A stretch of 60,841 nucleotides of DNA, from the NCBI RefSeq assembly GCF_001673365.1, contig NZ_LZLS01000190.1:1-60841 (forward strand). Direction: 5' to 3'. Shown here in pieces: positions 38,201 through 45,047 of this stretch. Under the pieces are notes generated by a model. The model did not search any database. It was not told where the DNA came from and saw nothing but the letters and a program-made list of their open reading frames with translations. Source of the stretch: Mycobacterium asiaticum. Its GTDB lineage: Bacteria > Actinomycetota > Actinomycetes > Mycobacteriales > Mycobacteriaceae. The first letter of the stretch is position 1, and every line of letters begins with the position of its first letter. The translations under genes and the position numbers were made by a program.

Positions 38201-38865
38201 CGAGCAAACCTGGCGCGCTGACGCCCCTCCTTACGTTCGTCGCGCAAAACAAGCATCGGGTGGTTATCGGTAGCGCGGATGCTGCGCCGAGTCGTCTTGA
38301 TCTGGTGGGTAAGCCTGGTGTCCGTCTGCGCGGAAGCCCGAACGGGAGCCACCACAAAGCGCTCGGCGTCCTCGTCGTAGGCAAAAACCCGGTCGCCGTA
38401 CTCAATTTCCTTGATCGGGACCTGACCGCGATTAGCCGTCCATACCAAGGTGTCGCCCGCCAGGCATTCGTACTGCGCGGCCACCCCGGCGACCAACCGC
38501 TGCTTCTCAGCCTCGGGGATGCCCAGCCGGTCGTAGGTGTTGCGGATGTCTTCGGGCAGTTCCTCCCAACTGGCCGCCTGCTTTTCCGTCGAGCGCACGA
38601 AGTACTTGATGTTGTCGAAATCGATGCCCGCGAGGTTGGAGCCCCAGTTCGGCATCGGCTTCTTGTCGAAGATGCCCAGCGCTTTGAGCCGGACGTTGAG
38701 CATCCACTCCGGCTCGTTCTTCTTCCCCGAGATATCGCGGACGACCGCCTCGGACAATCCGCGCTGGGCGCTGGCACCCGCGACGTCAGAGTCGGCCCAG
38801 CCGTAGCCGTACTTGCCCAGAGACTCGATGGTCTCTTCCTGGGTCAATGGGGCTTCGAGGGTCAT
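35230..38865 (-). CDS. sufB: Fe-S scaffold subunit SufB, interrupted by two inteins
   Basis: The precursor is 1211 residues; removing two inteins (residues 134-511 and 618-976) leaves a 474-residue SufB, the normal size. Extein 1 (1-133) starts MTLEAPLTQEETIESLGKYG; extein 2 (512-617) holds SALNTAVWSGGSFIYVPPGV and EGSYVHYIEG; extein 3 (977-1211) starts CTAPIYKSDSLHSAVVEI and ends with LFYLMSRGMTEDEAMAMVV. The host protein is the core scaffold that assembles [4Fe-4S] clusters with SufC and SufD, and it works only after both inteins splice. M. tuberculosis has only the second intein. The reading frame is intact through both. Confidence 0.97.
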   Translation of the reverse strand: MTLEAPLTQEETIESLGKYGYGWADSDVAGASAQRGLSEAVVRDISGKKNEPEWMLNVRLKALGIFDKKPMPNWGSNLAGIDFDNIKYFVRSTEKQAASWEELPEDIRNTYDRLGIPEAEKQRLVAGVAAQYECLAGDTLVWTANRGQVPIKEIEYGDRVFAYDEDAERFVVAPVRASAQTDTRLTHQIKTTRRSIRATDNHPMLVLRDERKEGRQRARFARRWVTVDEIKAGDFIAVPRQLPDFGEAADLPAVAGLTAPAVSSVDLMWLLGLYIGDGNLHLSTKTYRMQLAIPATDVELRAEVTRVVKELFGLRCIEADEYRIVVNSKALTEWIVALGFGGLSLTKRVPDWVFGLPVEQRLAFLGGWVDADGYVSPEHCGSVVLTCANEPMLQQGRELAELSGLRAGGPSSFTQPYRHAPERIQTAWRLGISGDFERLGCRNPKRTSRFGRRAYRHSSNSSHGTTIRAHVNEWLGFERVQSIEPYEVEPVYDIEVDGPHNFIADGLVAHNSEVVYHQIREDLEAQGVIFLDTDTGLREHPEIFQKHFGTVIPAGDNKFSALNTAVWSGGSFIYVPPGVHVDIPLQAYFRINTENMGQFERTLIIADEGSYVHYIEGCLPAGELVTTAEGDLRPIESIRVGDHVMGHDGRPHRVTAVQMRDLNGELFSFTPMSPANKFSVTSEHPLLVVPRDEVRVMRKERNGWKSEVNSAKLRATEPRWIAAKDVAEGDFLIYPKPKPIPHPTVLPLEFARLAGYYLAEGHACLTNNCESLIFSFHSDEFEYVEEVQQACKSLYETPGSVFYEKSKHSARVTVYTKAGYAAMRHHIGSGSANKKLSDTLMRQDETFLRELIDAYVNGDGNVIERGGALWKRVHTTSRVWAFQLQSILARLGHYATVELRRPGGPGVILDRNIMRKDIYQVQWTEGGRGPKQARDCGDYFAVPIKKRSVREAHEPVYNLDVEAPDSYLAYGFAVHNCTAPIYKSDSLHSAVVEIIVKPHARVRYTTIQNWSNNVYNLVTKRARAEAGATMEWVDGNIGSKVTMKYPAVWMTGEHAKGEVLSVAFAGEDQHQDTGAKMLHLAPHTSSNIVSKSVARGGGRTSYRGLVQVNKGAHGSKSSVKCDALLVDTVSRSDTYPYVDIREDDVTMGHEATVSKVSENQLFYLMSRGMTEDEAMAMVVRGFVEPIAKELPMEYALELNRLIELQMEGAVG
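35938..37014 (-). mobile_element. SufB intein 2 (the site used in M. tuberculosis), 359 residues
   Basis: It spans residues 618-976. It begins at Cys618 (CLPAGELVTTAEGDLRPIES), has block B VTSEHPLL, and ends with AVHN followed by Cys977. The endonuclease domain has two LAGLIDADG-type motifs: LAGYYLAEG (753-761, Glu in place of the usual Asp) and LIDAYVNGDG (851-860). The length and most of the sequence match the M. tuberculosis Pps1 intein, which is a functional homing endonuclease. The +1 Cys is a conserved cysteine of SufB. Confidence 0.95.
37333..38466 (-). mobile_element. SufB intein 1 (second insertion site), 378 residues
   Basis: It spans residues 134-511. It starts at Cys134 (CLAGDTLVWTANRGQVPIKE), has block B RATDNHPMLV, and ends VAHN before Ser512, so splicing uses Cys at position 1 and Ser at +1. 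The homing endonuclease has two intact motifs: LLGLYIGDG (270-278) and FLGGWVDADG (364-373). Its sequence is clearly different from intein 2 and sits at another SufB site. From memory, M. leprae and M. gastri have inteins at a SufB site other than that of M. tuberculosis, and this could be the same site. Confidence 0.94.
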
Positions 38866-39614
38866 GAGGACGCTCCTTTGTTGGTCGTTGAGCGCGGGCT
38901 GGGCGCCTCCGATAAGGGCAGGCCAAGCGGTACGTGGGTAGTGCAGGCGCAGTCACCGTTGACGATGGTGGCCAGCAACTGCACGTGGGTGCCGAGCACT
39001 TCCGACATTGCCTGCTGCTCGGCTTCGCACAGCTCCGGGAATTCCTCGGCAACATGGGATACCGGGCAGTGATGTTGGCAGATTTGCACACCGTGGATCG
39101 GCCCGCCCACCCGGGTGGTGGTGGCGACGTAGCCTGCGCCGGTCAGCGCGTTGGCGATCTGTTCGGCAGCAGCCTCGACCGCGTCATCGTCGGGACCGGC
39201 AGCGCCGGCCACGTCGGCGAGGATCTTGTCGATGCGGCGCCGGGCGAAAGTCCGAACCGCGTCGTCGCCGCCGATTTCGCGCAGTTGTCGGATGGCGGCC
39301 GCCGCCAAATCGTCGTAGGCGTGGTCGAGCTTGGCCCGGCCGCCCGCGGTCAACCGGTACCGCTTCGCCGGACGGCCGCGTCCTACCTGCTGCCAGGGCG
39401 CGGCGGGCACCGACTCGGCGTCGCCGGCCTCGATCAACGCGTCCAGATGGCGCCGCACACCGGCAGCCGACAGGCCCAGCCGATCACCGATTTCGGTGGC
39501 GGTGATAGATCCGGACTCAAGCAGCAAGCGCACGACGGCGCGTCGGGTGTGACCGTCCGACCCGGCAGCGGCGGCCGCGGGCACGGCAGCATCCAGCTCG
39601 GATTGGATTTTCAC
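38862..39614 (-). CDS. sufR: SufR Fe-S-sensing repressor of the suf operon
   Basis: The product is 250 residues from the GTG at 39614; the open frame continues upstream but would cross the operator. The N-terminal DeoR/ArsR-like winged helix (RRAVVRLLLESGSITATEIG, RLGLSAAGVRRHLDALIEAG) binds DNA. The C-terminal cysteines that ligate a [4Fe-4S] cluster are seen in VQICQHHCPVSH, FPELCEAEQ and NGDCACTTH. It represses suf genes when the cluster is intact and releases under iron starvation, oxidative or nitrosative stress. It overlaps sufB by ATGA. Confidence 0.94.
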   Translation of the reverse strand: MKIQSELDAAVPAAAAAGSDGHTRRAVVRLLLESGSITATEIGDRLGLSAAGVRRHLDALIEAGDAESVPAAPWQQVGRGRPAKRYRLTAGGRAKLDHAYDDLAAAAIRQLREIGGDDAVRTFARRRIDKILADVAGAAGPDDDAVEAAAEQIANALTGAGYVATTTRVGGPIHGVQICQHHCPVSHVAEEFPELCEAEQQAMSEVLGTHVQLLATIVNGDCACTTHVPLGLPLSEAPSPRSTTNKGASS

Positions 39615-39625
39615 AACACCAGTGT
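39611..39625 (-). promoter_or_regulatory. SufR operator overlapping the sufR start codon
   Basis: The minus strand reads ACACTGGTGTTGTGA, an exact fit to the ACACT-N5-TGTGA element reported for SufR in M. tuberculosis. The GTG start codon chosen for sufR lies inside the last half-site. This suggests either a leaderless transcript starting at or near the GTG or an operator placed directly over the translation start. Confidence 0.65.
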
Positions 39626-39685
39626 GACGCAATTCCAGGAGGCGGTCCAGCAAGGGTGCCCTTACGTGACGCGGGCCACTAGGTG

Positions 39686-39795
39686 CCATGGCCCTACTCC
39701 TCAGCGGGCCACACGGCCCGCATCGTCGCCAGGGCTACACCCCATGGCCCTACTCCTCAGCGGGCCACACGGCCCGCATCGTCGCCAGGGCTACA
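39686..39795. repeat. 54-bp direct repeat, two copies, each with an inner hairpin
   Basis: Copies at 39686-39739 and 39742-39795 are identical, each from CCATGGCCCTACTCC to CCAGGGCTACA. Each holds the perfect inverted repeat GCGGGCC-ACAC-GGCCCGC. The second copy ends 8 bp before the mptB start, and the first begins 72 bp before the sufR start, so the duplication fills the divergent sufR/mptB control region. Confidence 0.9.
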
Positions 39796-39803
39796 GTGCA
39801 CTG

Positions 39804-41519
39804 ATGGCAGCCCGCCACCACACCCTGAGCTCGTCGATCGCCAGTCTGCACGGCGGCGACGAACAGGCGGTAGGCAAGCCCCTCAACGCCACCGAACTCA
39901 CCGCGCTGAAACGAACCCGGCTGTTCGGCGCCACTGGCACCGTCCTCATGGCCATCGGCGCACTGGGCGACGGTGCGAGGCCCGTCGTCCAGGACCCTAC
40001 CTTCGGGGTGCGGCTGCTGAATCTGCCGTCGCGCATTCAGACGGTGTCGCTGACGATGACCACCACCGGCGCGGTCATGATGGCGCTGGCCTGGTTGATG
40101 CTCGGCCGGTTCGCGATAGGCAAGCGGCGGATGTCGCGCGCCGAAGTGGACCGCACGTTGGTGCTGTGGATGCTGCCGCTGCTGATCGCGCCGCCGATGT
40201 ACAGCAAGGACGTCTACTCCTACCTCGCCCAGAGCCAAATCTCGCTCGAGGGCCTCGACCCGTACCGGGTGGGTCCCGCCTCCGGCCTGGGCCTGGGCCA
40301 CGTGTTCACGCTGTCGGTACCCAGCCTGTGGCGAGAGACCCCAGCACCCTACGGTCCGCTGTTCCTGTGGCTCGGGCGCGGAATTTCGGCGCTGACCGGG
40401 GAGAACATCGTCGCCGCGGTGCTCTGCCACCGACTGGTGGTGCTGCTCGGTGTGGCGATGATCGTGTGGGCAACACCGCGACTGGCGCGCCGCTGCGGTG
40501 TAGCCGAAGTCAGCGCGTTGTGGCTCGGTGCGGCCAACCCCCTGCTGTTCATGCATCTGGTCGCCGGCATTCACAACGAGGCCCTGATGCTCGGTTTGAT
40601 GTTGACCGGCGCCGAGTTCGCGCTGCGCGGCATCAACTCCGAGCGCGCGCTCAAGCCCCAGTCGTGGCGGATCGGCCCGGATTGGCAACCGCTGGCCCTG
40701 TTACTCGGGGGCTCGATCCTGATCGTGCTGTCGTCACAGGTCAAGCTGCCGTCGCTGCTGGCACTGGGCTTCGTCACCGGCGCCTTGGCCTACCGCTGCG
40801 GCGGCACCGTCAAAGCGCTCCTGATCTGCAGCGCCGCGATGGGCGCCTTGTCATTGGCGGTGATGGGACTGGTCGGTTGGGCCAGCGGGCTCGGGTTCGG
40901 CTGGATTTACACCCTCGGCACTGCCAACGTAGTGCGCAGTTGGATGTCGCCGCCGACACTGCTGGCCCTGGGCACCGGACAGGCGGGCATCCTGCTGGGT
41001 TTGGGCGATCACACGACGGCGATATTGTCGCTGACCCGTGCCATCGGCGTACTGATCATCATGGTGATGGTTTGCTGGCTGTTGTTGGCGGTTTTCCGCG
41101 GCCGGCTACACCCGATCGGCGGCCTCGGCGTGGCGTTGGGCCTCACGGTGCTGCTGTTCCCGGTAGTGCAGCCGTGGTATCTGCTGTGGGCCATCATCCC
41201 GCTGGCCGCCTGGGCGACCCGCACCGGATTCCGGGCCGCGGCGATCGTCGTCACCCTCATCGTCGGCATCTTCGGTCCGACCGCCAACGGTGACCGTTTC
41301 GCGTTGTTTCAGATCGTCGACGCCACGCTGGCCAGCGCATTCATCGTGGTGGTGCTTATTTCGCTGACCTATCACCGGTTGCCTTGGCGGCCCCTGCCGG
41401 AGGAGAACGACGAACCGCCGGCCGCCGCCGAGACCGTTGAGACGCCCGTCACTGCGGCGGTCGCAGCCCAGCCCGAAAAGACCACCGCCGCGCCCGACGC
41501 CTACGCTGATTCCACGTGA
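39804..41519 (+). CDS. mptB: Alpha-1,6-mannosyltransferase MptB (GT-C)
   Basis: The product is about 571 residues (Rv1459c about 591). It has more than ten transmembrane helices and the GT-C-type loop with acidic residues MYSKDVYSYLAQSQISLEGL, followed by VGPASGLGLGHVFTL and LWRETPAPYGPLFLWLG. It uses decaprenyl-phosphomannose to start or extend the alpha-1,6 mannan of lipomannan. The C-terminal tail is Ala/Glu/Pro-rich. The ATG at 39804 follows the 54-bp repeats directly; the open frame further left runs antisense through sufR and is not real. Its stop overlaps the next gene (GTGA). Confidence 0.92.
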   Translation: MAARHHTLSSSIASLHGGDEQAVGKPLNATELTALKRTRLFGATGTVLMAIGALGDGARPVVQDPTFGVRLLNLPSRIQTVSLTMTTTGAVMMALAWLMLGRFAIGKRRMSRAEVDRTLVLWMLPLLIAPPMYSKDVYSYLAQSQISLEGLDPYRVGPASGLGLGHVFTLSVPSLWRETPAPYGPLFLWLGRGISALTGENIVAAVLCHRLVVLLGVAMIVWATPRLARRCGVAEVSALWLGAANPLLFMHLVAGIHNEALMLGLMLTGAEFALRGINSERALKPQSWRIGPDWQPLALLLGGSILIVLSSQVKLPSLLALGFVTGALAYRCGGTVKALLICSAAMGALSLAVMGLVGWASGLGFGWIYTLGTANVVRSWMSPPTLLALGTGQAGILLGLGDHTTAILSLTRAIGVLIIMVMVCWLLLAVFRGRLHPIGGLGVALGLTVLLFPVVQPWYLLWAIIPLAAWATRTGFRAAAIVVTLIVGIFGPTANGDRFALFQIVDATLASAFIVVVLISLTYHRLPWRPLPEENDEPPAAAETVETPVTAAVAAQPEKTTAAPDAYADST

Positions 41520-42457
41520 GCTCAGTCCCCCACGACCGCGACATCGCGGTACGACTACGCGGGGTATCCAAGAAGTACGGATCCGTACACGCCGTTTCCA
41601 GCCTCGATCTCGAAGTGCACGTCGCTGAGGTGTTCGCGCTGCTGGGTCCCAACGGTGCCGGCAAGACGACCACGGTCGAGATGTGCGAAGGCTTCCTGCG
41701 ACCCGACGCCGGCTCGATCGAGGTGCTGGGCCTGGACCCGATCGCCGACAACGCCCGCCTTCGCTCCCGCATCGGGGTGATGCTCCAGGGCGGCGGCGGC
41801 TATCCGGCCGCCCGCGCCGGGGAAATGCTCGAACTCGTCGCGTCCTATGCCGCCGACCCGTTGGACCCGAAGTGGCTGCTGGAAACACTGGGGCTGACCG
41901 AAGCGGCCCGCACCACTTACCGACGACTGTCGGGCGGACAACAACAGCGGCTTGCGCTGGCTTGCGCGCTAGTTGGACGTCCCGAACTCGTGTTCCTCGA
42001 CGAACCAACCGCCGGCATGGACGCTCACGCGCGGGTGCTGGTGTGGGAGCTGATCGACGCGCTGCGCCGCGACGGCGTCACCGTGGTGCTGACCACCCAC
42101 CAGCTCAAAGAGGCCGAGGAACTGGCCGACCGGCTGGTCATCATCGACCACGGCGCGACGGTCGCCTCGGGCACGCCCGCCGAGCTGATGCGCAACGGCG
42201 CCAAGGACCAATTGCGGTTCAGCGCGCCGCCGAAGCTCGACCTGTCGTTGCTGACCGCGGCGTTGCCGGAGGAGTACCGGGCCAGCGAGGCGGCACCGGG
42301 CGAGTACCTGGTGGAAGGTCCCGTTGGTCCGCAGGTGCTGGCGACCGTGACGGCCTGGTGTGCCCGAATCGACGTGCTGACCACCGACCTGCGAGTCGAG
42401 CAGCGCAGCCTCGAGGATGTCTTCCTCGACCTGACAGGCAGGAAGTTGCGACAGTGA
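41516..42457 (+). CDS. ABC transporter ATPase (Rv1458c type)
   Basis: The product is 313 residues (Rv1458c). Walker A GPNGAGKTTTVEM, signature RRLSGGQQQRLALACALVG, Walker B LVFLDEPTAGMDAHARV and the H-loop TTHQLKEAEELADRLV are complete. A C-terminal extension resembling those of drug or polyketide exporters follows. It pairs with the permease encoded next (overlap GTGA) and precedes ctaA. The substrate is unknown; heme or lipid-linked sugar export are both possible from context. Confidence 0.93.
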   Translation: MSSVPHDRDIAVRLRGVSKKYGSVHAVSSLDLEVHVAEVFALLGPNGAGKTTTVEMCEGFLRPDAGSIEVLGLDPIADNARLRSRIGVMLQGGGGYPAARAGEMLELVASYAADPLDPKWLLETLGLTEAARTTYRRLSGGQQQRLALACALVGRPELVFLDEPTAGMDAHARVLVWELIDALRRDGVTVVLTTHQLKEAEELADRLVIIDHGATVASGTPAELMRNGAKDQLRFSAPPKLDLSLLTAALPEEYRASEAAPGEYLVEGPVGPQVLATVTAWCARIDVLTTDLRVEQRSLEDVFLDLTGRKLRQ

Positions 42458-43227
42458 CCGAGCTGTTTCCGGCGGGAACCTTCACCCCCGACCCGCGCCC
42501 GAGTGCCGTGTCGCGGATGTTGATCGCACAGTTCAGCCTCGAGTTGAAGCTGCTGTTGCGAAACGGGGAGCAACTGCTGCTGACCATGTTCATTCCGATC
42601 ACCCTGTTGATCGGACTGACTCTGCTGCCGCTGGGTTCGTTCGGCCCGCACCGCGCCGCGGTGTTCGTGCCCGCGATCATGGCGCTGGCCGTCATCTCCA
42701 CCGCCTTCACCGGGCAGGCGATCGCGGTCGCGTTCGATCGTCGCTACGGCGCTCTGAAACGACTGGGGGCCACCCCACTGCCGGTCTGGGGCATCATCGT
42801 CGGCAAGTCACTGGCCGTGGTGTTCACCGTGTTCCTGCAGTCGATCATTCTTGGCTCGATCGGTCTGGTGCTGGGATGGCGACCCGGGGTGGCGGCATTG
42901 GCGTTGGGCGCAGGGGTGATAGCGCTGGGCACCGTTGCCTTCGCGGCGCTGGGGTTGTTGCTGGGTGGGACGTTGCGGGCCGAGATCGTGCTGGCATTAG
43001 CGAACTTGTTGTGGTTCACCTTCGCCGGACTTGGCGCCCTTACCCTCGAGACCGACCTGGTCCCCGCGACGCTGAAGTGGGTGGCACGGCTGACGCCATC
43101 GGGAGCCCTGACCGAATCGCTGTCGCAAGCCATGAGCCTGTCGGTGGACTGGTTCGGGATCGCGGTGCTCGCGGTCTGGGCAGTGGTAGCGGCGCTGGCC
43201 GCGCGACGCTGGTTCCGCTTTGTCTGA
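42454..43227 (+). CDS. ABC-2 type permease (Rv1457c type)
   Basis: The product is 257 residues from a GTG that overlaps the ATPase stop. Six transmembrane helices are visible; the loop DRRYGALKRLGATPLPVWGI is the coupling helix region typical of ABC-2 permeases, and the C-terminus carries the usual WVARLTPSGALTESLSQAM. It forms an exporter with the preceding ATPase. Substrate unknown. A longer frame starting inside the ATPase gene is a shadow. Confidence 0.92.
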   Translation: MTELFPAGTFTPDPRPSAVSRMLIAQFSLELKLLLRNGEQLLLTMFIPITLLIGLTLLPLGSFGPHRAAVFVPAIMALAVISTAFTGQAIAVAFDRRYGALKRLGATPLPVWGIIVGKSLAVVFTVFLQSIILGSIGLVLGWRPGVAALALGAGVIALGTVAFAALGLLLGGTLRAEIVLALANLLWFTFAGLGALTLETDLVPATLKWVARLTPSGALTESLSQAMSLSVDWFGIAVLAVWAVVAALAARRWFRFV

Positions 43228-43327
43228 CTCCACTTTTTCTGGCACTGCGCCCACGGCGCAAAAGTCCGAGTTAGAGGCGCCGCCAGCGCAGAATCAACGT
43301 GCCAACGGTCGTCGTTACGATCGCCGC

Positions 43328-44263
43328 GTGCGATTTTTGGATCGACTCCCCAATCCCAGCCTGCGTGTCCAACGACTCATCGCCGCGGCCGTGATCCTGA
43401 CTCAGGGCGGGATCGCCGTCACCGGCGCTATCGTGCGCGTCACCGCCTCGGGGCTCGGTTGCCCCACCTGGCCGCAGTGTTTTCCGGGCAGCTTCACCCC
43501 CGTCGCCGTCGCCGAGGTGCCGCGCATTCACCAAGCCGTCGAGTTCGGCAACCGGATGATCACCTTCGCGGTGGTCGTCGCCGCCGCGCTGGCCGTTATC
43601 GCGGTCACCCGAGCACGCAGGCGACGCGAGGTGCTGGTCTACGCCTGGCTGATGCCGGCCTCGACTGTGGTGCAGGCGATCATCGGGGGCATCACCGTGC
43701 GTACCGGCCTGCTGTGGTGGACGGTGGCGATCCACCTGCTCGCGTCGATGACGATGGTGTGGTTGTCGGTGTTGCTCTACGTCAAGATCGGCGAGCTCGA
43801 CGACGGTGTGGTCGCGGTCCTGGTTCCCAAGCCGCTTCGCCTGCTCACCGTGCTGAGCGCGGTGAACCTGGCGGTGGTGTTGATTACCGGCACTCTGGTG
43901 ACCGCGGCCGGTCCGCACGCCGGCGACAAGAGCCCGAGCAGGACCGTGCCGCGACTCGAAGTACAGATCAACACGCTGGTGCACGCGCATTCGTCGCTGC
44001 TGGTGTCCTACCTGTCGCTGGTGGTGGGATTGGGTTTCGGCCTATGGGCAGTGCACGCCGGCCGCGCGCTCATGCAGCGACTCGGCGTGCTTGTCGCCCT
44101 GATCTTTGCGCAGGCAGCCGTGGGCATCGCCCAGTACTACACCGGGGTGCCCGCCGTCCTGGTCGCGATCCACGTCGCCGGCGCGGCCGCGTGCACGGCG
44201 GCCACCGCCGCGCTATGGGCGTCGATGCGAGAACGGGCCCAGCCCGAGGCGCTCCAGAGCTGA
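43328..44263 (+). CDS. ctaA: Heme A synthase CtaA
   Basis: The product is 311 residues from the GTG at 43328, close to Rv1456c (310). A TTG at 43220 would add 36 polar residues and overlap the permease. Eight transmembrane helices are present, with TASGLGCPTWPQCFPG (paired cysteines), heme-binding His in RIHQAVEFGNRM, HLLASMTM, VHAHSSLLVSY and VAIHVAGA. It oxidises heme O to heme A for the aa3 cytochrome oxidase. CtaB, the previous step, is encoded at 48828-49787. Its 3' end overlaps the opposite gene by 51 bp. Confidence 0.93.
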   Translation: MRFLDRLPNPSLRVQRLIAAAVILTQGGIAVTGAIVRVTASGLGCPTWPQCFPGSFTPVAVAEVPRIHQAVEFGNRMITFAVVVAAALAVIAVTRARRRREVLVYAWLMPASTVVQAIIGGITVRTGLLWWTVAIHLLASMTMVWLSVLLYVKIGELDDGVVAVLVPKPLRLLTVLSAVNLAVVLITGTLVTAAGPHAGDKSPSRTVPRLEVQINTLVHAHSSLLVSYLSLVVGLGFGLWAVHAGRALMQRLGVLVALIFAQAAVGIAQYYTGVPAVLVAIHVAGAAACTAATAALWASMRERAQPEALQS

Positions 44264-45028
44264 CTCGACCGCCAGCGCGAACCCGCGTTGGGCAAGATCG
44301 CGAGTTTCGGTGTCCAAGCGCAACCAACCCAGCGACGGGTCGATCAGCTGCAGTTCCAGCACCCGCCGACCGACTAGATGCACGCGTGCGTAGAGCAACT
44401 CACCCAGGTCGGCCAACGCGGCGGCGCCAACATCCCACAGCTCGAAATCGGCGTCCCCTTGATGTAACGCGTTGCCGTGCGGGACGAACGCGTGCGACGG
44501 CTTGCCGCCGATGAAGACCAGCACGGTTTCGTCCGCGGAGTCGGACTGCACGAACACGCTGCGGCCGGCCTCGTGCTGGGCGGCGATGTACGCGTCGGCG
44601 TCCGACGGGTCGCTGAACCGCCGCGTACCAGTGCCGATGGCAGACCCCACGAAGGCGTGCCCAGAGTGTCGGACCCGCTGGCCGGGCGCATACGTCTCCC
44701 CGGGCACGGTCGGTACGCCACGCTCCGCCACATCGTGCAGATAGCTGCGGTTGACGTTCCATGCGACGACGGGAGCCGGGTTCAACAGGTTCTGCACGCC
44801 GGCGGTCCAGGCCAGGAACTCCTCGAGGCGACTCACGTAGTCGCCGACGTCGCGCAAGATCACCAGATGGGCCGACGCCACCTCCGGATCATCCCAACCG
44901 AGCCAGCGGGCGTTCAGGCCACGAGTGCGCAGGGCCGCCACCAATCCAGCGTCGTCACCTGCGGCATGCTGCGCGGAACCCGCCAACACGATGCGTGGAT
45001 GGAAGGTGTCTGGCCGGGCAAGCTTCAT
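44213..45028 (-). CDS. ATP-grasp-like conserved protein (Rv1455 type)
   Basis: The product is 271 residues from the ATG at 45028; an ATG at 45049 would overlap the qor start. The layout suggests an ATP-grasp-like fold: N-terminal RIVLAGSAQHAAGDDAGLVA and GLNARWLGWDDPEV, central VVAWNVNRSYLHDVAERGVP, then VFVQSDSADETVLVFIGG and LQLIDPSLGWLRLD near the C-terminus, where metal ligands would lie. The substrate is unknown. It diverges from qor with 19 bp between start codons and overlaps ctaA tail-to-tail. Confidence 0.85.
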   Translation of the reverse strand: MKLARPDTFHPRIVLAGSAQHAAGDDAGLVAALRTRGLNARWLGWDDPEVASAHLVILRDVGDYVSRLEEFLAWTAGVQNLLNPAPVVAWNVNRSYLHDVAERGVPTVPGETYAPGQRVRHSGHAFVGSAIGTGTRRFSDPSDADAYIAAQHEAGRSVFVQSDSADETVLVFIGGKPSHAFVPHGNALHQGDADFELWDVGAAALADLGELLYARVHLVGRRVLELQLIDPSLGWLRLDTETRDLAQRGFALAVESALERLGLGPFSHRRP

Positions 45029-45047
45029 GTCCGGGCATGATATCGAC

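Noticed and set aside
37333..38466. Intein 1 as a separate homing endonuclease gene with its own start
   Set aside because: It has no ribosome-binding site, is in frame with both exteins, and has splice-junction residues at each end.
38934..39803. Long upstream extension of mptB
   Set aside because: It is antisense to sufR and crosses the 54-bp repeats; the product from 39804 has the expected length.
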